This document shows positions 49,601 through 59,774 of a stretch of DNA of 64,000 bases, in pieces (within the stretch, counting starts at the first letter, position 1; the number at the start of each line of letters is the position of its first letter). The DNA lies in assembly GCA_027604505.1 (NCBI GenBank), contig JADIIX010000041.1:89881-153880 (forward strand). Direction: 5' to 3'. Origin of the DNA: Gonapodya sp. JEL0774. Its lineage: Eukaryota; Monoblepharomycota; Monoblepharidomycetes; Monoblepharidales; Gonapodyaceae. The position numbers were made by a program, and so were the translations under genes. Below the pieces are notes generated by a model. That model saw only the letters and a program-made list of their open reading frames with translations, searched no databases and was not told the origin of the DNA.

Positions 49601-50030
49601 CTCTCCTATTGCGTTGTTTTCCGATGCATCTGACTACGTCTGTGATGTCCGCTGGTCCCCTCTTCACCCTGCTGTCTTTGCGACTGTGGATGGATCTGGT
49701 CGGATGGATCTGTACAATCTGAATGCGGAAATTGAGGTGCCAGTGGTGAGCGCTGAGGTTGGTGAGGGACGGGCGCTCAATAAGGTCGAATGGAGCAGGG
49801 ACGGGAAGAGCGTGGCAGTAGGGGGCGCCGATGGGAGGTTAAGCGTGTTTGAGGTGGGGCAGGTGAGTTTTGAATGAGTGGTGAAGTTAGATCTTTGAGC
49901 TTCCCGGGAATCTTCTCTCTTCATAATTTATTCTATTCTTGATTGTCAGGTGGGTCTCCCCGAAAGTGATGAGTGGACACGATTCCAGCGGACACTAGCT
50001 CAACTGGAGAGAGCGGCATTACAGTCATGA
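46640..50030 (+). CDS. DYNC1I: Cytoplasmic dynein 1 intermediate chain
   Basis: Scaffold subunit that links dynein heavy chains to light chains and dynactin. ATG at 46640: MSGRQQELEKKRQKLAELKR, the N-terminal charged helix that binds dynactin p150/NudE. A Ser-rich linker (DVDALVASLVG) follows, then YSKEVQTIPLA, which matches the light-chain (LC8/Tctex) binding site. Later come the LSEADRKVLEASEPFVEFVE helix and a WD40 propeller: SIVV..FSPHHPNLIVGGTYSGQIV, LWDTRAKS, HTHPVYALAMVGTTNAHALV, SASTDGTVCGW, FLVGTEEGVVYHANRFD, LFLTSSVDWTVQLWRAK, CDVRWSPLHPAVFATVDGSG, WSRDGKSVAVGGADGRLSV, and the end SDEWTRFQRTLAQLE. Stop 50028-50030. About twelve exons. Identity to the cytoplasmic rather than axonemal type rests on the N-terminus and the GTYSGQIVLWD block. 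Confidence 0.95.
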
Positions 50031-50628
50031 CTTGGTTTTGTAGGTCGCCATGCTCAAGAATATTCAATTGTATGATGTATACCATTCACTATCCTCAGAT
50101 GGAACAAGGTTGATCATAAATGTTATGAGAATGTGAGGCATCCAACAGATGAAGTGAGGGGGGAAGGAGACAAAGTATTGATCCAACCAAACCTGAGAAT
50201 GTTATAACCATTGCCTAAGTCAATCCCGAATTCTTTTAGATTGGCCCGGGAAATCTTCCAGCGTTGCAAAACGTGAAACCGACAGATCGAGGTTACACGT
50301 GATTTACACTGGTTCGCTGGTACCATTTGCGATGGAGACCAGAAGAACTGTCAACAGCCGTGCCACGAGTTTCCCAACAACAGACACTGAATGAAGACAA
50401 GGGGGCGCAACTGTAGTGATATCGATGAGAGGGAACAAAAAAAAAGTGTAATATGTACAGTGACTGATAGTCGGCATCCTGGTGTCTACGAATCTGTTTC
50501 TTCGTTAGAAGTCGTGTCCAATCGACGAGCCGCAGTGGGGTCGAGGGTATGTAGTGCTACAAATTGCCGGCCTAACGGAAGGAACACAAACCGAATCACG
50601 CACAGTCACAAACCAGAAAGAGCAGTCA
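50031..50628. other. Convergent 3' region
   Basis: About 600 bases between the dynein IC stop and the BAG6-like stop on the opposite strand. No gene, RNA or repeat recognised; presumably two 3' UTRs. Confidence 0.4.
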
Positions 50629-53600
50629 TCATACTCGAGACATAAACACACCTAAGCCTGCATCCAACGCCCGTCGAACGACGTCGTTCCGCGTTGAACT
50701 TCCATCTGGAAGAGAGCCTCGTAACGCTTGGTCGATTGAATCTCCCAATAAGGAAGCAAAGAGATCCTCAGTCCAAATCCCCGGCACCGGCGCCACAGGG
50801 ACCATGGACTCAGTTTCCGCACTTGACTCGTCCGCAATGGATACTGGCGTAGCAGTGGCCGCCACCCGCTCGGCGGAAAGAGCTGTTCTGGTAGCATGAT
50901 CTGCTCCCAGGTTGTCCGGAGCTGCTCCAAACATAACAGCCACGGCCTCTCCAACGAAAACATCTTCTGTACTCTGCTGGGCAACAACTCGGCGGAAGTA
51001 TTCAAACAACTTTCGTGCAGGGGTATCAACTAGGGCGGCCGATACCGAGTACGCTCGCACTTTGTTTCCTTCGCACGCAGAGAGTATCTTCGCTCGGACG
51101 GTTGAAACAAGATCCTATCGCATGTAAACGCAATCGATGAGCCACCCTACTAATCCGGAGTCTCTTCCAGCCGAAAAACTCACCTTACACCACAACACAA
51201 TGTCTCGGGCAAATGCCGGAGCGAACTCGCCCGCCCCACCGGGACGCACAGCGAGAATCATGAACAACAGCCGCCGTATGAAATCCCTGGTCACCTCACC
51301 CAAGGTGAAGATCAAATTTTCGGGAGCTTCCACCAATGCTAACATTTCGTTCGCTTCCATCCAGACCAAGACTTCTCGAGATATATTCTCCGCGACACTG
51401 TCGACATTCCTTTCCGTAACATCAGTGCCATTGAGACAATCCCTTCGAACCCAAGCAACAAGTACGGGGAGCAAATCTTTGAACGGCGACGCGTGGCCTT
51501 CGGATAAACGGCGAAGTTGTTTCAAAGTAACAACGGGTGCAAGAAGATTGAGGAGATGCACAAGCGAGTTCGGCTCCGAGACTGGAAGAGGCGGCAGAGC
51601 CTCACGTAGACTCAAAGAAGCGTTTTCGGCTCGACGTCGACCAAGGAGGTGGCACATTGACTAAGCACGCGGTAAAAAATGATTTCAGCGAAGCACCGTG
51701 ATGAAAGCCACATAACGAACTAACCCACCGCAAATACGGGACCTAATCTCCCCATATCCCAAGCCTGATTTTGCGTGCTACTTGATTGTGCACCAGCTCC
51801 TTGTCTTCGCGCCGATTGGGCCATCGATGTTGAACCAACATTTGCAGAAATACCTGCAGGAATTCCACTAGGGTCAGGCACGATTCCCGCTGGCATATCG
51901 GGGCCAGCAGTCCGGTGTTGAAGAGGCAGACCGGCAGGTCGTTGTTGGGGAGCCTGTGGTCCTGCACCTGGTGCACCACTGGAGCCAAACATGCCTTGCA
52001 GGCTTTGAAACAGAGGGCCCAGACCTTGAGCGACCCCTGTTGCAAAGCTTTGGGAACCAATGGCACCAGAGGTACTACCCTGTATGGATTGTGATCCGCC
52101 TGTCCGAGGGATAGAGTCGGTTGTCGATTGTGGTTGGGACGTCACAGAAGGTGGTAATTGCGCTCCAGAACCAGACGTGGATGTCATTCCCTGCATTCCC
52201 TGAAGTCCCTGGAGGAGTGGCGCCAGCCCTTGGGCGATGCCAGCGACCGCATCAGAGCCAGGGCCAACACCAAACGGAATGCCAAAAGGGTTTGCTGAGG
52301 GAGTCTGACCGGTTACTGGGCTTGCAACTGACACATCGACCTGTAGACCTTGAAGGAGAGGCGCAAAGCTCTGTGCGAGTCCGGCAATCAAGTTTGGCGG
52401 CGCGCTTTGAGCAAGGGGGACATTCGCAGGAGCAGAGCCAGGGCCGCTCTGTTGCTGTGAGGGAGCGTCGGTTGTCTGAGGGAGTGGAGATTCAGAGGCC
52501 GCGGTTTCCGCGGGATGAAGTTCCCCGTTGATAGCGTTCAAATGGCTCAATGTGTGAGCCTCGAGAAGTGACTGCCACGGGACTGCAGCGGAATGATCCA
52601 CAACGACACCACTTCGAAGGGGAGGTACGGTCCCCATCCCCGCACTTTGCTCTGGTATCCCGGCTTGAGCATTTGATGAAGCCGTCACCGTCGCTCCCAA
52701 ACCAGCCTGACCAGTCTGCTCTTCCACCGCTGCTGCTTCGTCCCTGATTGCGTTCTGCACCAGTTGTCGCACCTGCCGTTGTTGAGCCTCGCTCGCCCCG
52801 GGTCCCACCACCGACGTTCCCACAGGAGGTTCCCCAGCCAACAAGACTTGTGATACAGCCGGGAACAGCAAATTGTGAGCCAGGGCGAGTCGGTACAACA
52901 GGTTCACCGCAACGGTGTTTGCTCGGCGCTGGAGGTGTACGGCGGACGTGGGAAGTACCCCACACTTTGATAAGAAAACAGGATCATTCCCGCACACAAT
53001 GATCCGCCCCGTCCCGTTTCCTCACCTCATTCCCACTCGCCGCCGCCGACGCAGCTCTCCCCGCCCCAGCTATGGCCCGTCCGGCTTCTTCCGTGACACG
53101 GCCGAGATCCTCCATGACCCGGGCCACGCGAGCCACGTCGGTGGTCCCCAGGGCACGCACGAGGCGACGAGTCGAGTCGAGTACGTGCAGGGCAGGTTCG
53201 AGGTGGAGATGTGCCGGGGCTGGAAACGAGCGGAGTGGGGCGAGGCTCAGGGTTCGAGAAACAACGTGGTGGGACCCCACCCAGGAGGTGGGGGCGGGGG
53301 AAAGGGGAGGGTTCAACAACACTCACTGATTTCCAGTTCCGAGTCCAGTTCCAAAAACCTCCTGGCGTTGTGGGCATGTACCCAAACTCTGGTGAGTCGG
53401 AGATCCAAGTCGTGGGCGGAGGAGGTGACCGTGGGACCGGGAAAGGCGGACACCACGCTCGCGCCGGCGGCGGAGGAAGCCATGAAGCCAGGTGGGAAGC
53501 CTACGAGGACCGTTTCGACACATGGGTGTGGGGGGGGGGGGGGTAGGGGAGGGGGGTGTTCGTTCATTTGCTTCCATGCCTCGAGCGAAACGTGGTGCGA

Positions 53601-54516
53601 CCCACCTTGCAGAGCCGCGGGGTGTCCGCCCGGTGTGGCAGCGGAGCTCACCGGCTGGTTCCCCTGGACGGCGTGATTCAACCCTCCGATGATGCCCTGG
53701 ACCAGCTGGTGGAGAAGCGCGGCCAGCAAGACGCGCCGCGCAGCGTGCGGGTAGTGACAAAGGTCGAAACGGATTAAAACAAACACACAAAGAGCCACCA
53801 AAAACCACAACCCCCCTCCTTCCGCGCTCCGCCACCACCGAGTTTCAACCTACATGTCCCACATCCCCCCCAGCCACGCCGCCCACCTGACCCGCCGCGA
53901 TCTGGACCACCCTGTACCCGTGCCCGCCGGGCAAGACCCCCTCAGTGACCGACACGGCCGGGAGTCCCTGTGGCAGCCCGTTTCCGTTTCCGTTTCCCGT
54001 CCCCGCAGTGCCAGTGCCCGGCCGGTGCAGGGGTGCCGCGGGACTCGCGGGACTGGCGTTCCCGTTCCGGCCGGGTGAGTCACGGTCGCGGACACCGACT
54101 CCGGGAAGTCTGCGCACACAATGGACCGCCGACCCCGACGTTATCCCAAACGAGATCAGCGTCGGGTCCGCGTCCGCTTCCGAGTCCCTCTCATGGTCCC
54201 CGCCCTCGGCCTGTCCCGCCCGGGCCTCCACCACCCTCCCTCTAAAAATCAACCTCTGCGCGTCCCCCGAGATCCCCAGCGGCGACCGTTCGATGGCGGC
54301 TCGGAGATCCGATAGGCGGGGTGATTCGCCGAGGAGGTGGATGGGTTGGTCGGGCTGGTCCAGGGTGCGGATGAGAAGGGTGAAAGGGGGGACAGGGGAG
54401 GGCGATGGGGCGGGCGAGGGTTGCGCACGATCGGGACTCGTTTCCGTATCAGATGCGGGCGGGTCGATCGATGGTGCGGGAGCGGCGACCGCGTGGTCGT
54501 CGTGGTCGTCGGGCAT
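50629..54516 (-). CDS. Ubiquitin-like-domain protein, BAG6/Scythe-like
   Basis: Likely homologue of BAG6, a chaperone that holds hydrophobic or tail-anchored proteins and routes failed ones to degradation. ATG at 54516, acidic Pro-rich leader, then a ubiquitin-like fold: FTLLIRTLDQPDQPIHLLGE, SPRLSDLRAAIERSPLGISG, DAQRLIFRGRVVEA, ISFGITSGSAVHCVRRL. The long middle is Gln/Pro/Gly/Ser-rich with hydrophobic repeats (GIAQGLAPLLQGLQGMQGM, GLAQSFAPLLQGLQVDV, VAQGLGPLFQSLQGMFG), the low-complexity layout of BAG6. The C-terminal ~300 residues are helical (LVHLLNLLAPVVTLKQLRRL, ISREVLVWMEANEMLALVE, FIRRLLFMILAVRPGG, SLLGDSIDQALRGSLPDGSS). At least five introns. The UBL call is good; the BAG6 identity rests on overall architecture and is less certain. 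Confidence 0.65.
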
Positions 54517-54755
54517 GTTTTTCAGTTGTGGTCGTTCCTGTCATTTCGAAGAGGGTGGAACAAGAATTGGCACAGGAAACACAAACGTCTTCTCATTAAT
54601 TTCAATTCCACTTTCCATTCCCATTCCCCATTCTTGACCTTATTTGATTAAGGAACTAAAAATGATCTTGCATACATCTTTGTTCCCCGAAAATGCCCTG
54701 CCGCCTGGCGCCTACAAAACCCCCGTCATTCGTTTCAGCGTCGTCGCGGAGACCT

Positions 54756-55840
54756 TCACCACCCTAATTTCACTCGCTTGTCGAAATGCGCCCATCTCAC
54801 CACATCACCCGTCTGGTCCACTGCACGAGCCGCGTCGGTTTCATCTTTTAAGTTTAAGGTTACGGTGCTTCCACCGAGTGAGAGAAGGCGGGGACATCAC
54901 ATTCAAGGCATACGATGGAGAGCTGGGTGTGATGAGATTAGGAATATTATACGGAGCTTCAAACATCTGATTCCCAGCAACTGCAGTCCTCTCACCGTGG
55001 TAACTTACTTCTCCAACCACATTCCAATTTATACGCAAATCTCTCCATCTGCCCCGCCGACCTCGGAAATCCGTCCAACACGAGGATTGCTCCGTTGAGG
55101 TCTCCCTCAAATATGTCGCCCGTCAAATCAGTGGATCGGATCATTCCAGTAGTACAGAGTACACCTGATTGGTGCGCCGGTTCCCATTCCAACTTCTGAT
55201 CCTGGATGATCAAAAAGCATCATCTCGCTCATAACTAGATTCAACGTAGCGTCGTTCTCATCTTCCACTTGACCTGTTCCCACGATACTTTCAACAATTG
55301 TCCCGTTTCATTGACGGCATAGATGTCTTCTCATAAACTCCGTTAACATGCCACCGACAGAGATCATCCTCACTCTACCATTTCCTTGCGCTACCAGATT
55401 TCTCCTAAGTGTGCCCTTGCCGGCTCCTCGGTTGCCCAATCAAGGCTATGATCCTCTGGACCTTTCTTGCGTTCGCGACGCCGCGGAGCTTCATCCCAGT
55501 ATTGTTGATCTTGGCGACGTGTGCGACTTGCAATCCGAGCGCTTCCAGGCTCAAGCTCCTGGCGAAATCTTGCCTGAGTCTAGGAGTGTGCTCCACCAGC
55601 ACCGCGACTGACGGCGCAACAGAGCTCACCCCCAAAACACGCTCTGTACGTTTCCCTCCCATGAAGCGCAACCATCAACTTGGCGAGCCCAGTTCCGCTC
55701 CATCTATCAAGCTCTCCCTTCTTGGGGACAATTTCTGGAGCACGTGTCCGAGTTGGCAGAGACTGAACGTGCCCGGTATGTCGATCAGGGGCATGAGTGA
55801 GAGGATCGAAAGACAGATTTTGAACGCTGGTAACTGAGGT
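54756..55840 (-). CDS. Adenylate-kinase-like gene, frame apparently broken
   Basis: Nucleoside-monophosphate kinase signatures on the minus strand: RIIALI in one frame joined to GNRGAGKGTLRRNLVAQG (P-loop, ~55436-55380) in another; then VESIVGTGQVEDENDATLNL with VMSEM; GAILVLDGFPRSAGQMERFA (substrate-site motif, ~55080-55020); IVCLECDVPAF (strand before the lid); and a final frame ending QTGDVVRWAHFDKRVKLGW at a stop near 54756. Joining the first two needs one base fewer in a GGG run, with no splice site available there. An upstream hydrophilic segment (QDQQYWDEAPRRRERKK) needs similar one-base corrections. Either the assembly has indels in short G/A runs, or the gene is decaying. Exon limits are approximate. 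Confidence 0.5.
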
Positions 55841-56160
55841 GGAGTCTTGTTGGCCTGCTGCTTGGAGTGTTTGCTACGAGAAAGGGAACAGCGATGGTTT
55901 GAATGAACAAAATAATGAACATGCTCTCATCCGTCCCCACATGACACTTTTCTGGAACCTCCTTGGGCCCGATCAGCACCACAGCAATCTCTTGCTTTCT
56001 CTCAAACTACATCCTCCGCCGAGCCACTAGTGCCGCGTTGGGACCCAGAACATAGGAACATACCACAGGCAGCCCTTTCTGCACACGCCGTCATAGCCCC
56101 CATTCCAGTCTCATGTCCAAACTCAACGAGATCACGAAGTGAAGACTCTTCCACGTAGTT

Positions 56161-56874
56161 CTAGGACACCAGGCGACGGATCTCATCAGCGAGGAGAAGG
56201 GACCCTACTAGTATGTTGACGGGGTGCATGGACTTGAGAGCGGTGGAGCTTGTGGACCCGAGGTCGATGTGATCTGATATAGGTGGGGTGAATCCGTTCC
56301 AGACGTGGAAGGAAACTTGTGATCGGAGCTTCACCGCTGTACGGAAGAGGGTAATGGCGTGCGGAATGATCAGTGGACGGGAGGAGATGATTTTATCGCA
56401 TGCTTGTGTAGAGGAGTCGGAGCAGATTTCAATGCGCACAACGAGAGTTGAGAAGAGGTCGAGTGCCATTCTGGAGGGATGAATCATTGGGTTGATATAT
56501 TTTAGTGGCAGGAACACGTATGTAACGCGGTGCCATTTAAGATTGAGGGAAGTGACGCACCTGATTCCACCACCGCCGGGTCCCTTGCTTGGAGTCATAT
56601 CGTTCATATCAAATACAGTGAAGCCGATTCTGGCTGGAGTAGATGCTGCAACCACAGGATTTGTGATGAAGAGCGCGGGGTCAACTCGGTGCCTGAGCTC
56701 CCCGAAACCGATGGGAAGCCTGAATTTCGGACCAATATCTTCGAGAGAGAAGGGTATTTTGATACACCCCTGACTTCTGCGAGCTCGCTGTGTGGAACGA
56801 GTGGCTTTGTTTGTGCTTCGTGTATCGCGCAACTACAGAACCTTTGCCGGATCAGGTGTCCAAGACGTGTCCAT
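56161..56874 (-). CDS. Uncharacterised protein, 5' exons
   Basis: Not recognised. A likely ATG at 56874 gives MDTSWTPDPAK, then after an intron GCIKIPFSLEDIGPKFRLPI, GFGELRHRVDPALFITNPVV, ARIGFTVFDMNDMTPSKGPG. A second intron (~56561-56471) leads to RMALDLFSTLVVRIEICSDS, IIPHAITLFRTAVKLRSQV, SFHVWNGFTPPISDHIDLGS and VNILVGSLLLADEIRRLV. Frame is consistent across both splices. It may continue downstream (EESSLRDLVEFGHETGMGAM at ~56150-56080, and IAVVLIGPKEVPEK at ~55990-55950), and could even be the front of the adenylate-kinase-like gene, but I could not join them in phase. Confidence 0.45.
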
Positions 56875-57641
56875 TCAATGGGCGCATGACAGAGTGCACG
56901 ATTTCAACATGTAATTTGAATTTTCGTATCGTGATCAAGAAAGATAAGCGATATCGCTCTCTTCCCATGAATTTTCACTCTTGGAGCACACCAAACTTTG
57001 AAACTCTACTCCTGTAGTCCCCGCTGCAGCTCATTCGAAGTATTGACATGTGATGTAATTTTTGGATATTTTTTCGATGCATACTTTTGCACGCTTCACG
57101 GTAAATGCCGTTCGCAGTCGTTTTGCTGCGGACACAGCGAGTGGGCACAGCTGCGCCTGCGCCACACTTAGGGCTATAAAAGCAGTCGATTTTCGCGCAT
57201 CTTGGCTTCTCAGTTCGTGCACGTCCGAAACTCAACCAAAGGTTTCAACCATCCCTTCGGCTTATTGTAGTCTTTGTCCAAACTATTTTTTTTTCAATCA
57301 CCGAGTTTCATCCATTGTGCATCTTCTACTTCATCTCATCTGGATCCAAAAATCCTTGTGGTCCCTCCATCCCGTTATCCAAAACAATCAAGTTCCCCTG
57401 TTCCGTTGCTGACACCTCCTGAGTCCCTCAAAGCATTTAACTTTCTCATAAGCAACATCCTTCCTCATCTCATCTCGCTCCGCAACTGTTCAGAAGCCTT
57501 CCTCGCATAGTGAATCGTGATAACTTCCACCCACTTTTGTCGTAAACGTAACTCCACGTGACTCCAAGTTCTTTGAAGCTCAAACCAACCGTCACACCAA
57601 AACTCGTTGCTGTCCTTGTCTTAAATTGCGAGAGAACAAGA
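56875..57641. promoter_or_regulatory. Divergent upstream region
   Basis: About 770 bases between the minus-strand gene starting at 56874 and the RING protein starting at 57642. It contains a clear TATA box for the plus strand and a long candidate 5' UTR (possibly with an intron). No gene seen. Confidence 0.5.
57175..57182 (+). promoter_or_regulatory. TATA box
   Basis: TATAAAAG preceded by GGGC, an exact match to the eukaryotic TATA consensus, ~465 bases upstream of the RING-protein ATG. If used, the transcript start is near 57205-57210 and the 5' UTR would be over 400 bases unless spliced. Confidence 0.55.
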
Positions 57642-59292
57642 ATGGATCCTGCAACAAACAGTGCGACTGTGCAGTACGTCAGTGCCACCACACTCCAAAA
57701 CCTGCAGCCGCCCGACCATTTGCACGAGCAATTTCTCGCTGCCATATTGGATGCCACGCGCAATCAGGAGTTGATAGCTATCGATCATACCGCTGATCAG
57801 CTGGCAGCCCTCCATCTCGACGTCCATAACCAGATTGTACGACGGCAAGTGACGGGGACCGCCAACAACAACAACAACAATGGGAACGTAGTGAACGAGC
57901 ACCCAACCAATGATCCCGAATCTGCACGCAGCCGGCACCTTGCGTCTCGTGCGGCAGCTGGACCCGTTCCTCGTACAGCAGTATTTTCAATTGCTCCAAT
58001 TCGGCTGTCAACCAGGGCCAACCTACCTTCCGTTCTCCTTCCCGACATGGAAGTTGAGCCAACAGAGGTCTACCTGTCAGAGGAGCAGCTTCAGGATTTG
58101 AGTACCCGCATCAATTCAAGGGAGGAGAAACTGATGGGAAGCACCCAGTCCACATTGGACGAGCGGTTCCATTGCGCTATATGCAGAAATGTGCCGCTCA
58201 AGTATTACATGCTTGCTGGTGAGTTGATTCTACTTCGTGCTTTTCTGAAGATCGATCCGAATACTAAAACTCCATTTTGAATCTCTCATACCCTCACACC
58301 CCCGTCACCCAACAGTGCCTGTCCCCGGCGCTCTTAAGCATTCCTACTGTGCCTCGTGTCTCTTCATTTTCTTCCGACAATCTTTGAAGCGCCGCATGTC
58401 TCGAAGGATGCGCCCCCTCACGCCGGGGCATCTCTCCATCTTGTGCACGTCGCTGTGCCCGTTTACAAGGACTCAAGTCAGGCCGGAAAACGTTACAGAA
58501 GATTTGAGGAGAGACGAGGAAATTGATGGAGTGGTCGTGAGGTGTCGTTACCATGAGGCGTGTTCCTGGGTTGGTACCGCCTCGCAGTTCCGCACGCATA
58601 TCAAAACCTGTGGATCGGCAGTATGTGACTTGCTTTCCTTGTGTCTGTCAAACAAACTTTACTGACAAAATACCAACCTTCATTCTACCTCCCACATTCA
58701 TGGTCCTCTCCACCTCGCTTCCCTTCCTCAGAATGAATTAGAGCCGCAAACTCTCGACCCAGCCCATCCGTTATCATCAGCGTCCCTCCTAAACGCCCTT
58801 ATCAAGTCGTGCAAGTTCTCCCCACCTGCAACTACACCAAACAATACCCCACCTGGCAGGGCTGTACCAAACCAAGTCGCCCAGGTGCCTCCACCAGGAG
58901 TTCAAGTTCCACCAGCCATGGCTGGTCCTGCTGTCCCTGTGCCAGGACCCATTCCCAGCCACCTCTTACCCGTCCTAGGCGCCATTCCTGGCCACCTCGT
59001 ACCCTTCCTGGGGCCTTTTCCCGGGCACGTTGCGCACCCGTCTCCCTCTATCTTGAGACCTCCAACAAGGGCGGAGAGAAGAGCGATTCGCCGCCAGGCT
59101 TATGAGGCGTTTCGTGCTTCTGGATTGCCGAGACAAGCGAGGAGGAACGGGCCAGGTCAACCGACACTCGCAGCTGCTGCGGTCGCCGGACAGCCGGTGG
59201 CGGCTCCAAATCATGCAGCATTGTTGGCTTTGAATGATGCGCGCAGGGCCATTAACGAGTTGTACGCATCGGGGCTTGTTGCGAGGGTGTGA
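57642..59292 (+). CDS. RING-like / TRAF-type zinc-finger protein
   Basis: Likely E3 ubiquitin-ligase-like protein. ATG at 57642, a helical N-terminus, an Asn run, then ERFHCAICRNVPLKYYMLA joined by an intron (58219-58315) to VPVPGALKHSYCASCLFIFF and LCTSLCPFTRTQV: a degenerate RING in which the CxxC pair, His and CxxC are visible but the third cysteine is not. A TRAF-type zinc finger follows (VRCRYHEACSWVGTASQFRT then HIKTC). After a second intron (58622-58732) the C-terminus is Pro/Gly-rich with Val-Pro-Gly-Pro repeats, and ends in a short basic/Ala-rich helix. Stop 59290-59292. Similar layouts occur in NRDP1/SIAH/TRAF-like ligases; the substrate is unknown. Confidence 0.75.
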
Positions 59293-59774
59293 GCGGACAA
59301 GCTGGAAACTAGAAGTGTGTGTGCGAAATGAACAAGGAGACAAGTGAGAGGAACGTGAGAGTTGCCAGACTGAGAGAAGGCCAGACTATTGCTGTACCCC
59401 AGAAATCTTCTATCTTTCCTGAGAGTGAACGTTTGTTGTTGACGATTGTGATCTTTGCTGAGAGGTGGACGTTCGTTGTTGTTGTGGACGATTGTGAAGT
59501 TGATGTTTGGATGTGTTTGCTGTCTCTAGATTACCAGATGTGCTTACGGCCGTAGTTTTATCAGAGCAGAAGTTACATAGACTTATCAGTTTTATGATGT
59601 AACCCCAAATACATGATCTTTTCAAACCAAATCTTTTCAAACGGTGCGCCAGTGCCAGTGCCAGTGCCAGTGCAATGAACTTGTATTCCCCCCTCCCCCT
59701 TGACCCCATACCCCCCCCCCCCCACGAACAAATCACAAACCCCCAACCCCGAAACACCAACATTGTAAACTTAC
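59293..59774. other. Convergent region with hexanucleotide repeat and poly-C
   Basis: Between the RING-protein stop and the last certain ferrochelatase codon on the other strand. Contains four tandem copies of GCCAGT (about 59647-59671) and a C run of ~14 (59710-59723). The ferrochelatase C-terminal exon probably lies here, but I could not fix it. Confidence 0.4.

Noticed and set aside
52915-53676. Long plus-strand frame
   Set aside because: Shadow of the BAG6-like gene; Gly/Arg-rich translation typical of the opposite strand of Pro/Ser/Ala coding sequence.
55409-55837. Plus-strand frame with a hydrophobic start
   Set aside because: Lies opposite the adenylate-kinase motifs and begins at GTG without any domain.
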